Source of the DNA: Ceratorhiza oryzae-sativae
Taxonomy: Eukaryota; Basidiomycota; Agaricomycetes; Cantharellales; Ceratobasidiaceae
Assembly (NCBI GenBank): GCA_030998015.1
Contig: JARWMV010000033.1
Coordinates: forward strand, 104,436-168,435
Direction of reading: 5' to 3'
Length of the DNA: 64,000 nt
The notes beneath the pieces are model-generated. The model did not search any database. It saw only the letters and a program-made list of their open reading frames with translations, and was not told where the DNA came from. Shown here piece by piece: positions 1 to 11,655 of this stretch; within the stretch, counting starts at the first letter, position 1, and the number at the start of each line of letters is the position of its first letter. A program made the position numbers and the translations under genes.

Positions 1-1546
1 TCTGACGGCTGCATTTGTAGGATCTTTCAAAAAGGAGGTTCTCGAGGGTGTCAAGACCGAAGGATATAGCTTTGCGGACGTCGTGGGCGGAGCGCGGGAA
101 AAATGGGAAGGTCGATTCAGGGAAGGTGCAGCTGGTGCGTTGCGGTAATTTTCTAATCAACGATCCACTAACCGAGGGCTCAGAGGCTTTGCTTCCCGAC
201 ACTGATTGGTCGTATGATGAGGAGCTCGAGCTCCTGCGCCAAGAGTTCGTGCTTGTCGCTGATCAGCTACGTGCCGACGAAACCAAGAAGATGGTTAACC
301 AAATCGAGGTACAGGATTCAATTTGTGAGAATTGAATTGCGCATTGATAGGGTTCCTGTAGAAATCCTTCAAACGCTCAATCGCCGAGCCCGTCGGTTTG
401 TATCTCAACATGCCGAGCACGAACATGTGGGACGACATTCTCGTTGCCTTCAAAGAGATGCTGGACAAGGCCGAGAAGACGTACCTCATCAAGGCAAAGA
501 GTACGTCCAGTAAAACTTGGTCGTCTTGAACGACAATAACCCTTGTGTTAGGCTTCAACACGACCGACGAGGAAAACGAAACCTCGCTGGCTGCTTTACG
601 CAAACGAGCATGGCTCGCCCTCAGGGCCAAGATTGACGAGCAGGCAGCAGACAACGTTCTGATGTCCATTCTACGTGGTCATTTTGAAGAGAAATTCCGA
701 TATGACGCGGCGGGTGTCCCTCGAGTGTGGAAGCCAGATGATGATATTGACGGAGCCTTCCGCGTTGCCCGAGATGACGTCAGTACCTTGGTTAATAGAT
801 TAGATCAATTATCTGACGATTCTCCAGACTTTGAAATATATACCAATCTACGGCAAAATTGCACCTAGCAATCCCGACAACGAGTTTTCTCTACCTTCCG
901 ACACCGACGACAATACCCTCACTGGAGAGGGCGAATTCGACTTCCCCGCCTCTCTCATCGTTCTCTCGGCGTCGAAACAAGCTGACATCAACTCACGCTT
1001 CCGACGCGATGCCGATGCGTATTATGTCGAGGCCAAGAGGAGTATGGTTTCGAGCGTCGCGCAGATCCCCGTGTGGATGTATGGCGTGTTGGTGGTCTTG
1101 GGCTGGAACGAGGCGATGGTTGTATTGTTCAACCCGCTCTATTTTGCGTTCTTGCTCATGTGTTTAGCGGGATTGTAAGTGGTTTCGACATACCTAAACA
1201 TCTTGATGCTAAGTCTGCCAAGGTGGTTGGTTGTCCAACTCAACCTTGCGGGGCCCATTCTAGCCGTCATGAGGAGCGTTACCGGGGAGGTACGTGAAAT
1301 ATTATCCCAATATTTTCGACTCAACGCTAAGCAATAATACCCCAGGTTCAACGACAAGCGACCAATCGCCTACGTGAGCACTTTCAACAGCCTATGCCGG
1401 TCGAGAATGGCAAGCCAGGCATCTCACGCAACCCGTCGAGGCAGAGTACAGTGTCGCGCACCGAGTCGTACAACGGCACCACTTCCTACAGTGGGACTCC
1501 CATGGTGGAGCGACAGCTGTCGTTCTCGGATTTGAAGGAGATGTAA
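1..1546 (+). CDS. SEY1: SEY1/RHD3/atlastin-type ER membrane fusion GTPase, C-terminal part
   Basis: Dynamin-like GTPase that fuses ER tubules. Only the C-terminal part is present; the GTPase domain lies left of the window. Exons: <1-134, 184-308, 362-500, 552-778, 828-1174, 1223-1289, 1346-1546, with introns of 48-56 nt. Position 20 ends in an AG, so codon use before 21 may be intronic. Family-typical motifs seen are [51 protein letters not shown] and [13 protein letters not shown]. Two hydrophobic segments follow ([20 protein letters not shown] and [16 protein letters not shown]...WLVVQL), matching the hairpin membrane anchor of the family. The tail is Ser/Thr-rich and ends SFSDLKEM. The frame is intact through all seven exons, so the gene is probably functional. 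It is convergent with the next gene. Confidence 0.93.
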
Positions 1547-2017
1547 GGAGAGGCGAAAACGCATTTTAGATATACGGGTATTGGTTATATGCGCTGTTAC
1601 GCTGCTGGGTCGGCCTTTCTTGCTTGTGTTTGGTATTTTGTTATGCATGTACGTTCATATGACTGAACTAGAGTCCCGAATTTTCCCGCTCACCCTTCGG
1701 ATGGCTCTGGGAATTTTTATATATTGACTGTGTCGGACAGAATCCCATGTCACGACTACGAAGAGGCACCAACTCAGTCAAACACTCACAACGCGAACAA
1801 CGTCAGTTTAGCAATATATCACTGTCAACCCTGGGAGATGGGTTACAAGTAAACTAGGCCGATTTTGGCTACACTCAACACTGGTAGAACTGATCGTATG
1901 TCGCTCTTGGTTGCCTCCATTTTGGGTAAGAGGTCTTCTTCATCTCGCCCAGATGCAGGGGGGGTCGCACCAAACAAAAGTAAATAAATGCACATTTGAG
2001 TTGAATCACGATACATG
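1547..2017. other. Intergenic region between two convergent genes
   Basis: This 470-bp stretch contains the 3' ends of SEY1 and of the facing gene. No open frame with coding character, repeat or RNA gene was recognised. Confidence 0.5.
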
Positions 2018-3996
2018 CTAGTCGCGTCCATCCTCATCCAATATCGAGCTCCAGAGTCCTCGTGATAAATCCCAAGTGTTTGAGATAGCCTTTAAAACAT
2101 CTTCAATCATAGTTACTACGAGGCCAATGCTACGACGTTCGATTGCTCTTGTGTTCCGCTTGATATGCTCCATCATGAACTCCTGGAATTCAAATATATC
2201 CTTGTCGACGCTGAGATGAGCTCCCTGCGAAATGCCGATTGTGGAAGGTTGAAACTGGGGTAGAAGAAGGTACTAACCTTAAAAATTTGAAACTTTCCCG
2301 TTGACTGTGTGATCTCCAATCGCGCCTGACTCAAAAACACTGTTTTGATAAACCCTCGGATTGAATACTCCCAGCAAGTCTGGCGCGAATTCGAGTCCAT
2401 CGCTTTCCACAGCAAAGCCTCCTCGTTTCGGAAAAAATCTCTTCCGAGTGGTGGCCTCACTAGGTTGTTCATGATAACGTCTTGGATTAGGGCTTCCCGC
2501 TCCAGGTCCCTTCCGTCCCACTTCGAGGCTGCTTGGGCTTCGAATATTGGGCCACGGTGCCGGTAGTCATGGAATATCTGCGACTCAACGAATCGAAGAG
2601 CCGCTGGCCCACCAAAAGATGGGAAGGCTGGCTCATGGGAATCCTTCAGTTCTTACAACAGCTTCATCAGCCAGACATCTTAGAAATTCAACCTAAACAT
2701 ACGTTTGAAGAAAGGGTCATCGCGTATGATCCACCATGCTAGCCTATAGATAGCAAAAGCAGGTGTGCATAAAATATTCCGAATCGCTTGATGTGCGGGA
2801 TGACTGGAGTTTTCAGCCTGACCATCAGTGACATTATTAGAGGCGTTATAAGAATCGATCGTGCAGTAAGTAAGCCTTTTGCGACCGTATGTGCTTGGAC
2901 GCAAGGCACAAAATTGGACGTATTTCCAGGGTGTGATTGTATGGGTGGAACTTGAATCCTCATCAAGTGGAGGGCAGACACATCGGCATAGGGCATGGAC
3001 GGTATCTGGCGTAGGATAATTCAATTGCGCTGCTACATCCTCCCACCATATTGTGCTTTCCAGGATACCTTGAAAGTCCGTGCAGCGTCCAAAAGTGCCA
3101 GCGAGACTCCGACGAACATAGTCAAGGAGATCTTGTGCTGGTGCGCTATCATTTGGACGCAACGACTTACAGGCTCTAATGAAAGTGAAGGGCCTGACAC
3201 TATGGATTGTGTGTGACGTGTCATTGTCATATGACGAGTTTTGTATATGCGCACGCATCTGCTTGATGCATTTTTGCAGGAAAGGCACCCATTGCTCTTC
3301 CGAGAATAGAGCTTCCCAGTTGATACATCTTCGAGCGAGCGTGGAGAGAATGGTGTAGCACATAAAGTAGCAGTTGAAGTTCCCCAATGTGTACTTGCGT
3401 GTATTTTCATTGGTATGTATTGCAAAGCATACCGCCAATACGTCCAGGATGTCGAGCTGGGTTGGAAATTGCAGTGCGAACTTAAGCTCAGCCTCCGCAT
3501 CTATATCTTCCATACGATTTGCGGGGAACCATCGGATAGTGTCTTCCGCATTGCAGCCATCACGCAGGGCGCCTATATGGGATCCGCCACCGCTCCGGTC
3601 GAGTCGATAGAAGGAGCGATCTTCAAGGAGAAACACGAGGAATTCATGCTTGTAGCTGTAATCCTTTACCTGACGGTACTGAACAAGTAAAAAACGTGTC
3701 GGATGTCCTCGTTGGTTCGTGACAAAATTGAGCTGCTGCTGGTACCACTGCTCAACTGGACACAGAGGGTCGCGCCAGCGCTTTTGAGAAAATTCGATTA
3801 TACACGGTGTGCTACGGCCTTCACTAGGCCGATGAGAAGGCACCAGAGAGCGAGACATGGGCCTCACCAAGGCGCTGTGGATCCAGCTGGCAAGGGCGCT
3901 TATTGGGATGCGAAAGTTAAGAAGCGGGAGCTTCATGATTTGTTCACCCAATTGCCTCGTTCTATAATGCCCGATTTCCATGGAGCCCTCAGCCAA
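2018..3996 (-). CDS. Unknown 624-aa protein, three exons
   Basis: I do not recognise the family. Exons on the minus strand are 3996-2703, 2651-2278 and 2224-2018. The introns are 51 nt (GTATGT...TAAG) and 53 nt (GTTAGT...GCAG). The three blocks join in phase to 1875 nt. Without the first splice the frame would stop at 2680, so a single-exon model would lose about 190 residues. Near the N terminus are a hydrophobic patch (ISALASWIHSALV) and then a polar globular region. The middle is rich in Trp, Cys and Phe (for example WEALFSEEQWVPFLQKC). The last exon is helical and charged. No signal peptide or clear motif is visible. Start chosen at the first ATG after an in-frame stop. Regulatory sequence upstream includes the hairpin repeats at 4181-4390. 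Confidence 0.7.
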
Positions 3997-4180
3997 AGAT
4001 TTTGAATTTCTTGGACGGATAGACCTTGATAGCCAGCGAAAGAGGAGAGAATGGGCGAACAGAAGGACTGGGCAAGTGGTTAGTTGTTTAAGAGCTACGC
4101 TGTGATCAAGTCAGTTATGTAATGACAGCTCAGCGCTCAAATCCTGTCCTTTTTATTTCACAATGAAATAGCATGGTACT

Positions 4181-4390
4181 AGTCTCCACACAGAAGGTTT
4201 GAGGATCCGCTCGGTCGGGTCGGTGGGATATGATATAACCCACACACCTCAATATCAAATCCCCCTCCCTCCATCTGCAAAACAGGTCAATTTATAGTCT
4301 CTTCCACAGACGGATTGAGGATCCGCTCGGTCGGGTCGGTGGGATTTGATATTGCCCCACCCACCCCAATATCAAATCCCCCTCCCTCGC
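4181..4390. repeat. Two direct copies of a ~93-bp hairpin-forming unit
   Basis: A unit beginning with a CTCCACACAGA-like stretch and then GAGGATCCGCTCGGTCGGGT occurs at about 4181-4273 and again at about 4296-4390, with an offset of 116 bp. In the second copy GGGATTTGATATT (4341-4353) faces its exact reverse complement (4368-4380) across a 14-nt C-rich loop. In the first copy the arm carries two substitutions. The copies lie upstream of the 624-aa gene. Confidence 0.75.
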
Positions 4391-4605
4391 TACTCCCCAA
4401 ACCGTCTGTTGAAAAATCTCCGAGCACAGGCGGGACTTAGAGAATTTGCGGAGACCTGCGAAGCGCCAACCATTGGGAATAGGCGCTAACCACGGACGGC
4501 GAGTGAGAGGTGCCACAAACCGTTCATTTGCATGCAACATAAATTGTAATAAATCGTGAATAAATGTAGCTATGCTAGTTGACACGACAAAGGGCGAAAA
4601 ATGAA

Positions 4606-6165
4606 CTACGGGCTAGCGATATAGTTTCGAACTGAGGGGGGATTAAGCAAGAATCTTAACTCACTGATCATCCGAAGACAATCGTGAGACATGGAATCCG
4701 ACGGTAGGTGTGGATTCGGAGGCCTATAGGGCGCGTAAAAGAGTGGGACATATGCGCAGCGAATACCGAAGCGCCGAAACCTATCAGCCGCAACCGGGGA
4801 TGGGTGTTGCAGCGTTGGGCTAGCATATTGTATCTGACGAAACCCGGGGAATGAGGTTGGGCGATTTGAATAAGTATTATGCAAGACTGGGCGCTGAGAC
4901 GGTACAATTAATCGTCCAACTGGCCGTGCAGGAGGCTGGAAAGTCGGACGGGCCACGCAAGGTGCCATTTTAAGTGAGGGTCGCGTGTGAGGGGTTGATG
5001 GTGTATGAGGGACTGATGGTGCGCTTGGAGCGACTTGAGGGATCGCAGCGCTATTGTTGAGGCGCGAGCGTTTAGACGGGCGAGCGGACTCGGCTGGTTC
5101 TTCGTGTGGTTGAGACTCTGTTGTTCCTGCGAAACGCCGACGAAGATCGTCCAAACTACTGTGACGAACCTCGTAGTTTCGCTCTTCCCTCCACCAAATA
5201 TCGGTAGCGGACGCTTGGGCCGAGCCGCGCGGTTGCTTAGCATTGGATCGAGCGCTGACTACCACTGTTCATGGTCGCTCTAGTACGGTAGTGGCGTCTT
5301 CGCACTGAACGGTCGACGCGAAGCCTCCGGTTTGAAGCGCTTCCCACATCGATGGCAGTTGGGTATCGACATACCGCCACTTTATGAGTAGGAACGAAGC
5401 TGGTCGATTGAACGGACTGGCGCACATCTCGATATGCGCTCAAGCTCGTCGTCGCTGATCAGAGCAGATGCGCCAAATAAGGATGACCGAACAAAGACAG
5501 ACGGAAATGTCGACTTCCGCCATGCGAGCAGGCACGAAAGCATCTCAGGATTTGACTCTCCAGATGCTCGAGTGGCCCTCGGGGCTCCTTTTCGGGGAGG
5601 AAGCTTGTGGGACATAACTCGGGAAGCCGAGTTTGGATCGCACAGGTCACAGCATTCATGCGGCGGTATTGGTGAACCTATAAGGAATAATTGAAATTGG
5701 ACATATAGAGACTTAATCCTCAAATACTCACCCCGTGTTGGGTTGCTATAGACTTGATTCAGGAACTTGCGACGACACACACTCTCTGTCACAAGCTTCT
5801 GAACAAGCGGATTGCATTTTCGCTCAGATTTATTTCCGGTTTTATTTTGCGTGCTTCCAGTGGGCCGAGCATCATCTCCGCTACTGATGTTCTTTCTTTG
5901 CTTATTCATAGCGGATTTATTCTGGTTACAAGTTGGAACCCACTTCTCGTAGATTAACCAACCTTCGCCAGAACTGTTGGGTCCGCGCCAAGCTCGTCCA
6001 ATTCGTTGCATGAAAGCGTCTTGGGCAGGTTAAAACCTGTAATCTAGTTTCAACCAACAAATACATCACTTACCAACCAACCCACAAACTCCAAACCGAA
6101 TGACTCGCTTGATGTTCGGGATATCGCACCCCTTTAGTAGCAATTGTTATTCGTACTTCAGATGT
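4606..6165 (-). pseudogene. 5'-truncated, broken RecQ-family DNA helicase
   Basis: Read leftwards from ~6150, a short exon carries CDIPNIKRVIRFG, the RecQ helicase motif V region. A 54-nt intron (6073-6020) follows, then motif VI as QRIGRAWRGP, and later a Cys-rich segment, CRRKFLNQVYSNP...HECCDLC, as in the RecQ zinc-binding domain. A second intron is at 5731-5678. Breaks: a frameshift at the G-run just before CDIPN (~6129), another near 5390 where the frame must change to continue into LLIKWRYVDTQLPSMW, and an in-frame TGA near 5270 followed by the Pro/Ser-rich tail to 4606. Helicase motifs I-IV are absent, cut off where TTAGG-type repeats begin. RecQ helicases are known subtelomeric genes in many fungi. 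Confidence 0.72.
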
Positions 6166-6178
6166 TTAGGTTAGGTTA
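6166..6178 (+). repeat. Short TTAGG-type motif at the broken end of the helicase relic
   Basis: TTTAGGTTAGGTTA lies at the point where recognisable RecQ sequence stops. It resembles a degenerate telomeric repeat. The same motif recurs at 33285-33303, 33900-33950 and 34317-34330. Confidence 0.45.
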
Positions 6179-6429
6179 TAGAGAGGAAATCAGTTGAAAA
6201 TCTGTGGAAATTTTTGAATATCTCAAGGTCCTATGATTGGATTGGGCTGCAATTTTGCCAGCACATAGACGTCACACGTGCGCACCTAGCCACAAAGTTT
6301 CAGCCCAATCGGAGCTGTCTGATCACCACATGGAATCGACTATGAACTGGAGTCTGCACCAAGTAGACAGATCAAATTTGCATGCAAAAGGGGCTCAATC
6401 AATTAATGAACACATCCCATGTATGGAGT

Positions 6430-7300
6430 AACAACATAATGGCAAAAGTTTACTGTGTGGACAGTCAATGTCTCTCCTGTGGTCTTGTGTCTGATCACGT
6501 GATCTACCGTGCACCGCACAGTAGATCACATGTAACCAGGGAGTCCTCACCTTGGTGGACAAATTTTTTTCAGATTTGCAACAGCATTTACACAACAATT
6601 GTGAGAAGACATTGAACCTAGCACAATACAAGACCTTCAAGGCCCACACATGTTGAGTGTTAGTAACTTTTATTGTCAACGTTGAGTGACTGGTCACGTG
6701 ACCTACCATGTGCCACACGGTAGGTCACGTGTGTTGCAGGTGTCGTTAGGTCACCACCTGGTAAACAAAGTATAAGAAATACTACTAATCAGCTCTCACT
6801 TTGTAAGTTGAATCATGTGTGTTATCCCATCCACAACAGCATGGCCAAAGTTGAATCATTGGCATTCAATGTTGCCATCACTGTAGGGTGTCATGTCATG
6901 TGACCTACCATGCACTGCACAGTGGATCATGTGTGTCACCAGCAAGTTCAACACCCAGTGGACAAATGTTGGGTACTGCCATAAATCAGTGCTCGCCTGT
7001 CAAATTACATTACATGGTGGATCCTTCATACAATGTCATGACGGAATTCATTAATGGGCTTTCAATGTCGCTGCCACTGTAGGGTGTCATGTCACGTGAT
7101 CTACCGTGCGCCGCACGGTAGATCACGTGTGTCGCTGGTAAGGTCAACACCCAGTGGACAAATTTTGAGTCTTGCTATAGATCAGTGCTCACTTGTCAAA
7201 TTAAATTAACTGGGGGATCCTGCATAGAAACTCATGACAGAAGTCATCAATGGGCTTTCAATGTTGCCATCACCATCGAGCATCTGATCACGTGTATTGC
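6430..7300. repeat. Four ~200-bp units each carrying a 37-bp CACGTG palindrome, plus a partial fifth
   Basis: Palindromes lie at 6496-6532, 6695-6731, 6897-6933 and 7093-7129 (spacing 199, 202, 196). The last is a perfect 18+1+18 inverted repeat starting CACGTGATCTACCGTG. The second has one mismatched arm position. The others have scattered transitions. Flanks are also related: each is followed by a variant of ACCCAGTGGACAAAT, and copies 3 and 4 share TTCAATGTYGCY and CACTGTAGGGTGTCATGTCA. A right half-copy is at about 7286-7294. CACGTG at both arm ends is an E-box. No coding function is seen. Confidence 0.85.
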
Positions 7301-7330
7301 TGACAATATCCAGCAAAATGCAACAATTCT

Positions 7331-10257
7331 TTGAATTCGGTTCCATCATTGCTTAGGTATGATAATATGCAGCAACAATAGTTTAGCTACATCCAATCCC
7401 TTGGTTGCCTGCATGTATTGCATACCAAGTAGTGTCACTGTGGGTATCAAATGAGGAGTGTGCTCTTAAGCTATGTACAAGGCAATACAGATAGTTCTTC
7501 TGTGGTGTACTAAAACAGGATTACAGGACAAGATTTGTAGCTGAGGGGTAAGATTGAAACTGCACAGAATTGAACAACTTAAAGCATATGTTCAGCAGGC
7601 ATGTTGGTCTGAGGCTGCAGCTAAGAGAAGATGTATAATTCTGCAAGGGGAGAAAGGTTATCTTGGGAGTCCTTGAAGCTGACAGTGCCAGAGATGATCA
7701 AAGAGTGCAGAATGTGGTTTTGATGCAAAAAATAGGCAGCCTTGGGACAGCTCATTGCATTTTATGAGCGACAAAGCATACAGTTTTGGTGAGCGTTGTT
7801 ATTCTTTCCCCCCTTTCTGGCATTCGGGCAACTAACCCCTTCCCTGGCCACAATTCAACAAAATGAAACCTGTACACTTGTAAAATACTGTTTGGAAGTT
7901 CAAATAAGTTTGCGCATTATGTCATTGCTTGCGTTCCAATCAAAGTCTGCTATACATACAGTTTCTTCACTGCTGAAACAAATCTGGCAGGGCATGGGAA
8001 AATGTGGGTTACCCCTGTATGCTAGTATTCCAGCTACATTTTCAGCTGAGTGATTTGGGTAACAGCATTGGATTCCCACAGCTGCAGTATTCTGGCAAAA
8101 TTGTGCCTCCTCATCTTCAAGTGCCTTAAATTTTCAAAATTATGATGATGATGGTGACAACATTTGTTTTTTTGTACAGCACTAACAGTCTCCAACAAGC
8201 CATAGCACAGTCACAGCCTAACCGTAAGACAAAAGGCTGGCTATTACCCTGCACAAGGATACAGGGACAGTGAAAACACCCCAATGCATGAAGCAAGCCC
8301 AAGCGAGAGACTGGAGGCAACACACCTAGGTGTAGGGTGCCATTACTGCAGGTGCAGAACACACAGTGTCAGAAACTCAGCAAAACCTGGTGGGGGTAAC
8401 AGGGTTTACTGAGGTGTAAAGGGGGGTAATGGAAACAGGGGTGTATCGTTGGGAACATTGTGCCAAACTACACTGGCATGATGCGATAATGACGGATCAT
8501 CACCTTTCATTTCATGCTATTACACCAATACAACACCTGCTGTTTCATTTCAGCTCAGGTTTATCATTAGATTACATGAGAAACAGAAGGAATACAAAGC
8601 ACGCTGCAGGCTGAGAAAGCCAACTGGTTTGGTGGAGAAATTCTCTTGCTTGGTGATGGTGTTCATGTGCTAAGGAAGGAGATATTCATTTTGAACCCAT
8701 TTGACTGACAAGGAAATTGTCCAGGGAGAGGAGAACCCCACAATGGCTAACAAATATGTAAGAACACCAGCATATTTCAAGGAGTACATGCTCTCTGGTT
8801 TTGAGTTGTTCATAACAGCAGCATGTCTTACTTCATCAATTTCAATGCCATCTTGCAAGCGTTGTTCTCACGTGTGAAAGTAGTATGGTCCATGATTTCT
8901 GAAGCAAGTTGTGAAATCATGGGCCTTGGGGTTCCAAGGAGACATGGCTCTGTTCAGTCAACAGGAGAATTCAGTTGTCGGGTGTGGAATAGCTGCTTGG
9001 TCCACATGAAAATTGACTTCCAACCTGTTGGTCTCTCATTTTGCTTTAAAGGCATGTTTCATGCCTGTAAGTGTGTTCCTACCTGTGGGATGATGCTTGC
9101 TTACCTACTCTATGTGCAAGGTCCTGGCCTCTCATATCTTCATGTGTGGGGCATTAATCTATTGACATCATTGTACAGGAATGTTTGTCTCTACAACGGA
9201 TGGGATTGTGTAATCATATCCTAGACAGAAGCAAAGTGTACCTTGCAATCACTGGGTCAACCTTTGGATGCAGAGATAAATCAGCTATTTTACCCAGATA
9301 CCCCTCTCCCAGATTACAATATTACACAATCTGTGATCTGGGACAGACCACCCTACCCAGATTTCCCAATTTACCTCAATGCCAAAATTTTGTATATAAT
9401 ATGGATGAGGTTGGGGGCCATTGAGAGATGCAGGCTTCAGGGTGAGGAAACCTGGAAGCCCCTATTCTATGCCTTACCTGCATTCAACCATGCTCCCCTG
9501 ACCTGCTCACTCACAGATAATTTATGACTTGTGCCCATGAACTCTTTGCATGGCTGCTACAGCATCCATGGTAGTAGGTATTCGTCAGGGGCAAACAACT
9601 GCAGCGTGTCTGAGAAGCTCGGCTTGGTCGACCTAGTCATATCTTTTGACTCCAGTGGGGTCAATCACTGGGAATGGGTGGCCACAGCGTTGAGCGAGCA
9701 GTTTGAGGCCAATCTCACTTGTCAGCCATCCATACAACCGTATAGCTAGTGCATTATGAGTCTTGATATCTTGAATACAGCTAACATACCTTCTTTTGGC
9801 TTTGTGTTTGCCTATAGGCAGACAAGAGGGCATGATGGCTGCATATACAATTGGTGATCACACCCTTGTACTTAAACATACACATCCTGCCTTGCAACAC
9901 CTGAGGTGACTGCAATCCATGATATTACCAGAGCCAATGTGCATCATATACAAACCTATGTTATTCGCACAGGTACCGTTACCCGAGAACCATGAGTTCA
10001 TGCATAGCCCTGCATATTGCCAGTTTCAGAGTGCAGTAAACCCAGACCGAATCCACCTGCTCTGATTGGCCTATCAAGTTCAACGTATACTCGACTGCAT
10101 ATAACATGACCCTGACCAGATTTCACACAATATATGTCGTGGCTTCGAATTGACGTGCAGTCTTACTCATGATTAGGATGGAATACTAAATTTGTGAACG
10201 TGCTACATGCAGTTGTCATGAATGGTGCCCTCCCCCCCTTCTGCTGCGGAGAACTAG
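7331..10257. other. Long stretch without recognisable genes
   Basis: Open frames here are short (longest about 133 codons at 8823-9224) and do not join into a protein across splice signals. A small (ATG/GTG)n-like run sits near 8140. No repeat family from elsewhere in the window was recognised. It may be decayed transposon sequence. Confidence 0.4.
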
Positions 10258-10619
10258 CTATTTTTGCTTTCTCCGAGCCCGCTTCTCACTCGCACTTGCA
10301 CTGTCCTGCGCGTCGGCTTCGGGCTCTCGCCGTTTCACCTGCGAACCATGTTTGTTTAGTGGCAGCCAATGATCAGATTGTTAATTTACGTACTTTCGTC
10401 GGCCTCCCAACTGTTGTTGCTAATGATGAGGACGCGGCTGCAGCTAGTAGCTCTGCCAGGGATGGACCTGGATCGGGCACTAAAGAAAGATATATTAGTA
10501 AGTTCATCTTCAGACATGGAAGCGTCATGCTACTTGCCTGCTACCAGTGTGCCTCGGGAAGCACCATGAGTACGATTAGGCTCATCAGCCCATTCGTCGT
10601 CAGTGTCCACGGCCGGCAT
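10258..10619 (-). CDS. Small basic-tailed protein, 82 aa, with a GC-AG intron
   Basis: Proposed exons on the minus strand are 10619-10538, 10479-10394 and 10338-10258. The first intron (58 nt) begins GCAAGT, the usual form of rare GC donors, and ends TTTCTTTAG. The second (55 nt) is GTACGT...TTCGCAG. The joined product starts MPAVDTDDEWADEP, has an Ala/Ser stretch (LAELLAAAASSSLATT) and ends in a basic segment EKRARRKQK that could be a nuclear-localisation signal. The function is unknown. It may be a separate gene, or 3' exons of the 129-aa gene just upstream on the same strand. Confidence 0.4.
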
Positions 10620-10743
10620 TGCAGAGGACGCCAGGTCCCAGCCAGTGCAAACGGCCTTTTATGTTTTGTCTCAAGGCCTCAGGGTCCGATCACAACACGT
10701 GTTGCGATCTTCTCGTGATGACAATCAGGCAGCAAAAGTGAAT

Positions 10744-11261
10744 CTATTCATCCCGTGTATTACATCTGAGTTCAATTCCAGCCGCTGTGGCAATAAGGTT
10801 CAGTGATCGGATGTGCGGTTTGGACCGAAACAAAGAGAGCAAAAGAGAGAACGCACCTAGATCATTCACAGTCGTATCCTTGTCTCCCGGTGCACGAGCC
10901 GTCTGTGATCGAGCCATGTCAGCACAACTTTGACCAACAAAGTCTTCACCTACATCTGCATTATTTTGGCTCTGAAAGAGCAGTCGTGCATGAGCTGGCA
11001 CAGGACGATGTGCATGGACTGGGATTGTAATCATAGGTGAAGCAGTATGGCTGCATTAGACCTATGCACCTCACCTAAATCAAGGTTTGGAGCCGGTTGA
11101 GACATGCAAGTGGCACATGTACATAGTGAAGGGGCCACATGAGTTGTGGTTGAGGTTGAGGTAGATGTCGAGGTTGGGGGCATGTTGGACATGGTGATAA
11201 GTGATACAACTGCAGCTGTCCTTATATGCCCTGCTGACAAAAGCTGCCTTTGAAAAAACAT
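10744..11261 (-). CDS. Small unknown protein, 129 aa, three exons
   Basis: Exons are 11261-11075, 11018-10857 and 10784-10744, with introns of 56 and 72 nt (GTGAGG...CCCAG, GTGCGT...CACAG). All phases agree. The N-terminal part is Ser/Thr-rich (TSTSTSTSTTT) followed by CTCATC, and the middle is polar with several Ala/His. No domain was recognised. An internal Met at 11192 is an alternative start. Confidence 0.42.
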
Positions 11262-11655
11262 TCCCTAACTAGCTCACGTGCTGCAGGTTTGACTATTCAG
11301 AACCACGTGTCAAGCAAGTATCTGACATTCTGGTGCCACGTATGGTCAACCCTTGTGTTGCACAGCATAGATAGCTGGCTTCAAGACCCAGGTATGGGCA
11401 TACAGGCACATCACCTGATTGAAAACTGGTTCTCCCTGAACCCAAGTTTAGTGGCTGTGGCAGAGTGACGCTGCGGTCCAGGCCATTTGCACATGCATAT
11501 ACAGATCCAAACAGAAACATGCATCGAAACGTGGGCGTCAAACAAAGGAGCGTGAGAATATAACAGGGCTTCGGAAAGGTCAATGGCTTGCCTTATCTTA
11601 AATCTGTGTGAACTCACCCCCCTCCCCTACCACCGTAATCAAATCAATCATCCAC

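Noticed and set aside
4130..4150. tRNA-like GCTCAAATCC box
   Set aside because: No acceptor stem or anticodon arm can be formed around it.
6430..7300. Regularly spaced palindromic repeats that look like a CRISPR array
   Set aside because: Spacers are ~160 bp and related to each other, no cas genes exist, and the genome is clearly eukaryotic.
10194..10718. A 174-codon plus-strand open frame
   Set aside because: It is antisense to the small three-exon gene whose splice sites and phases agree; its product has no coding character.
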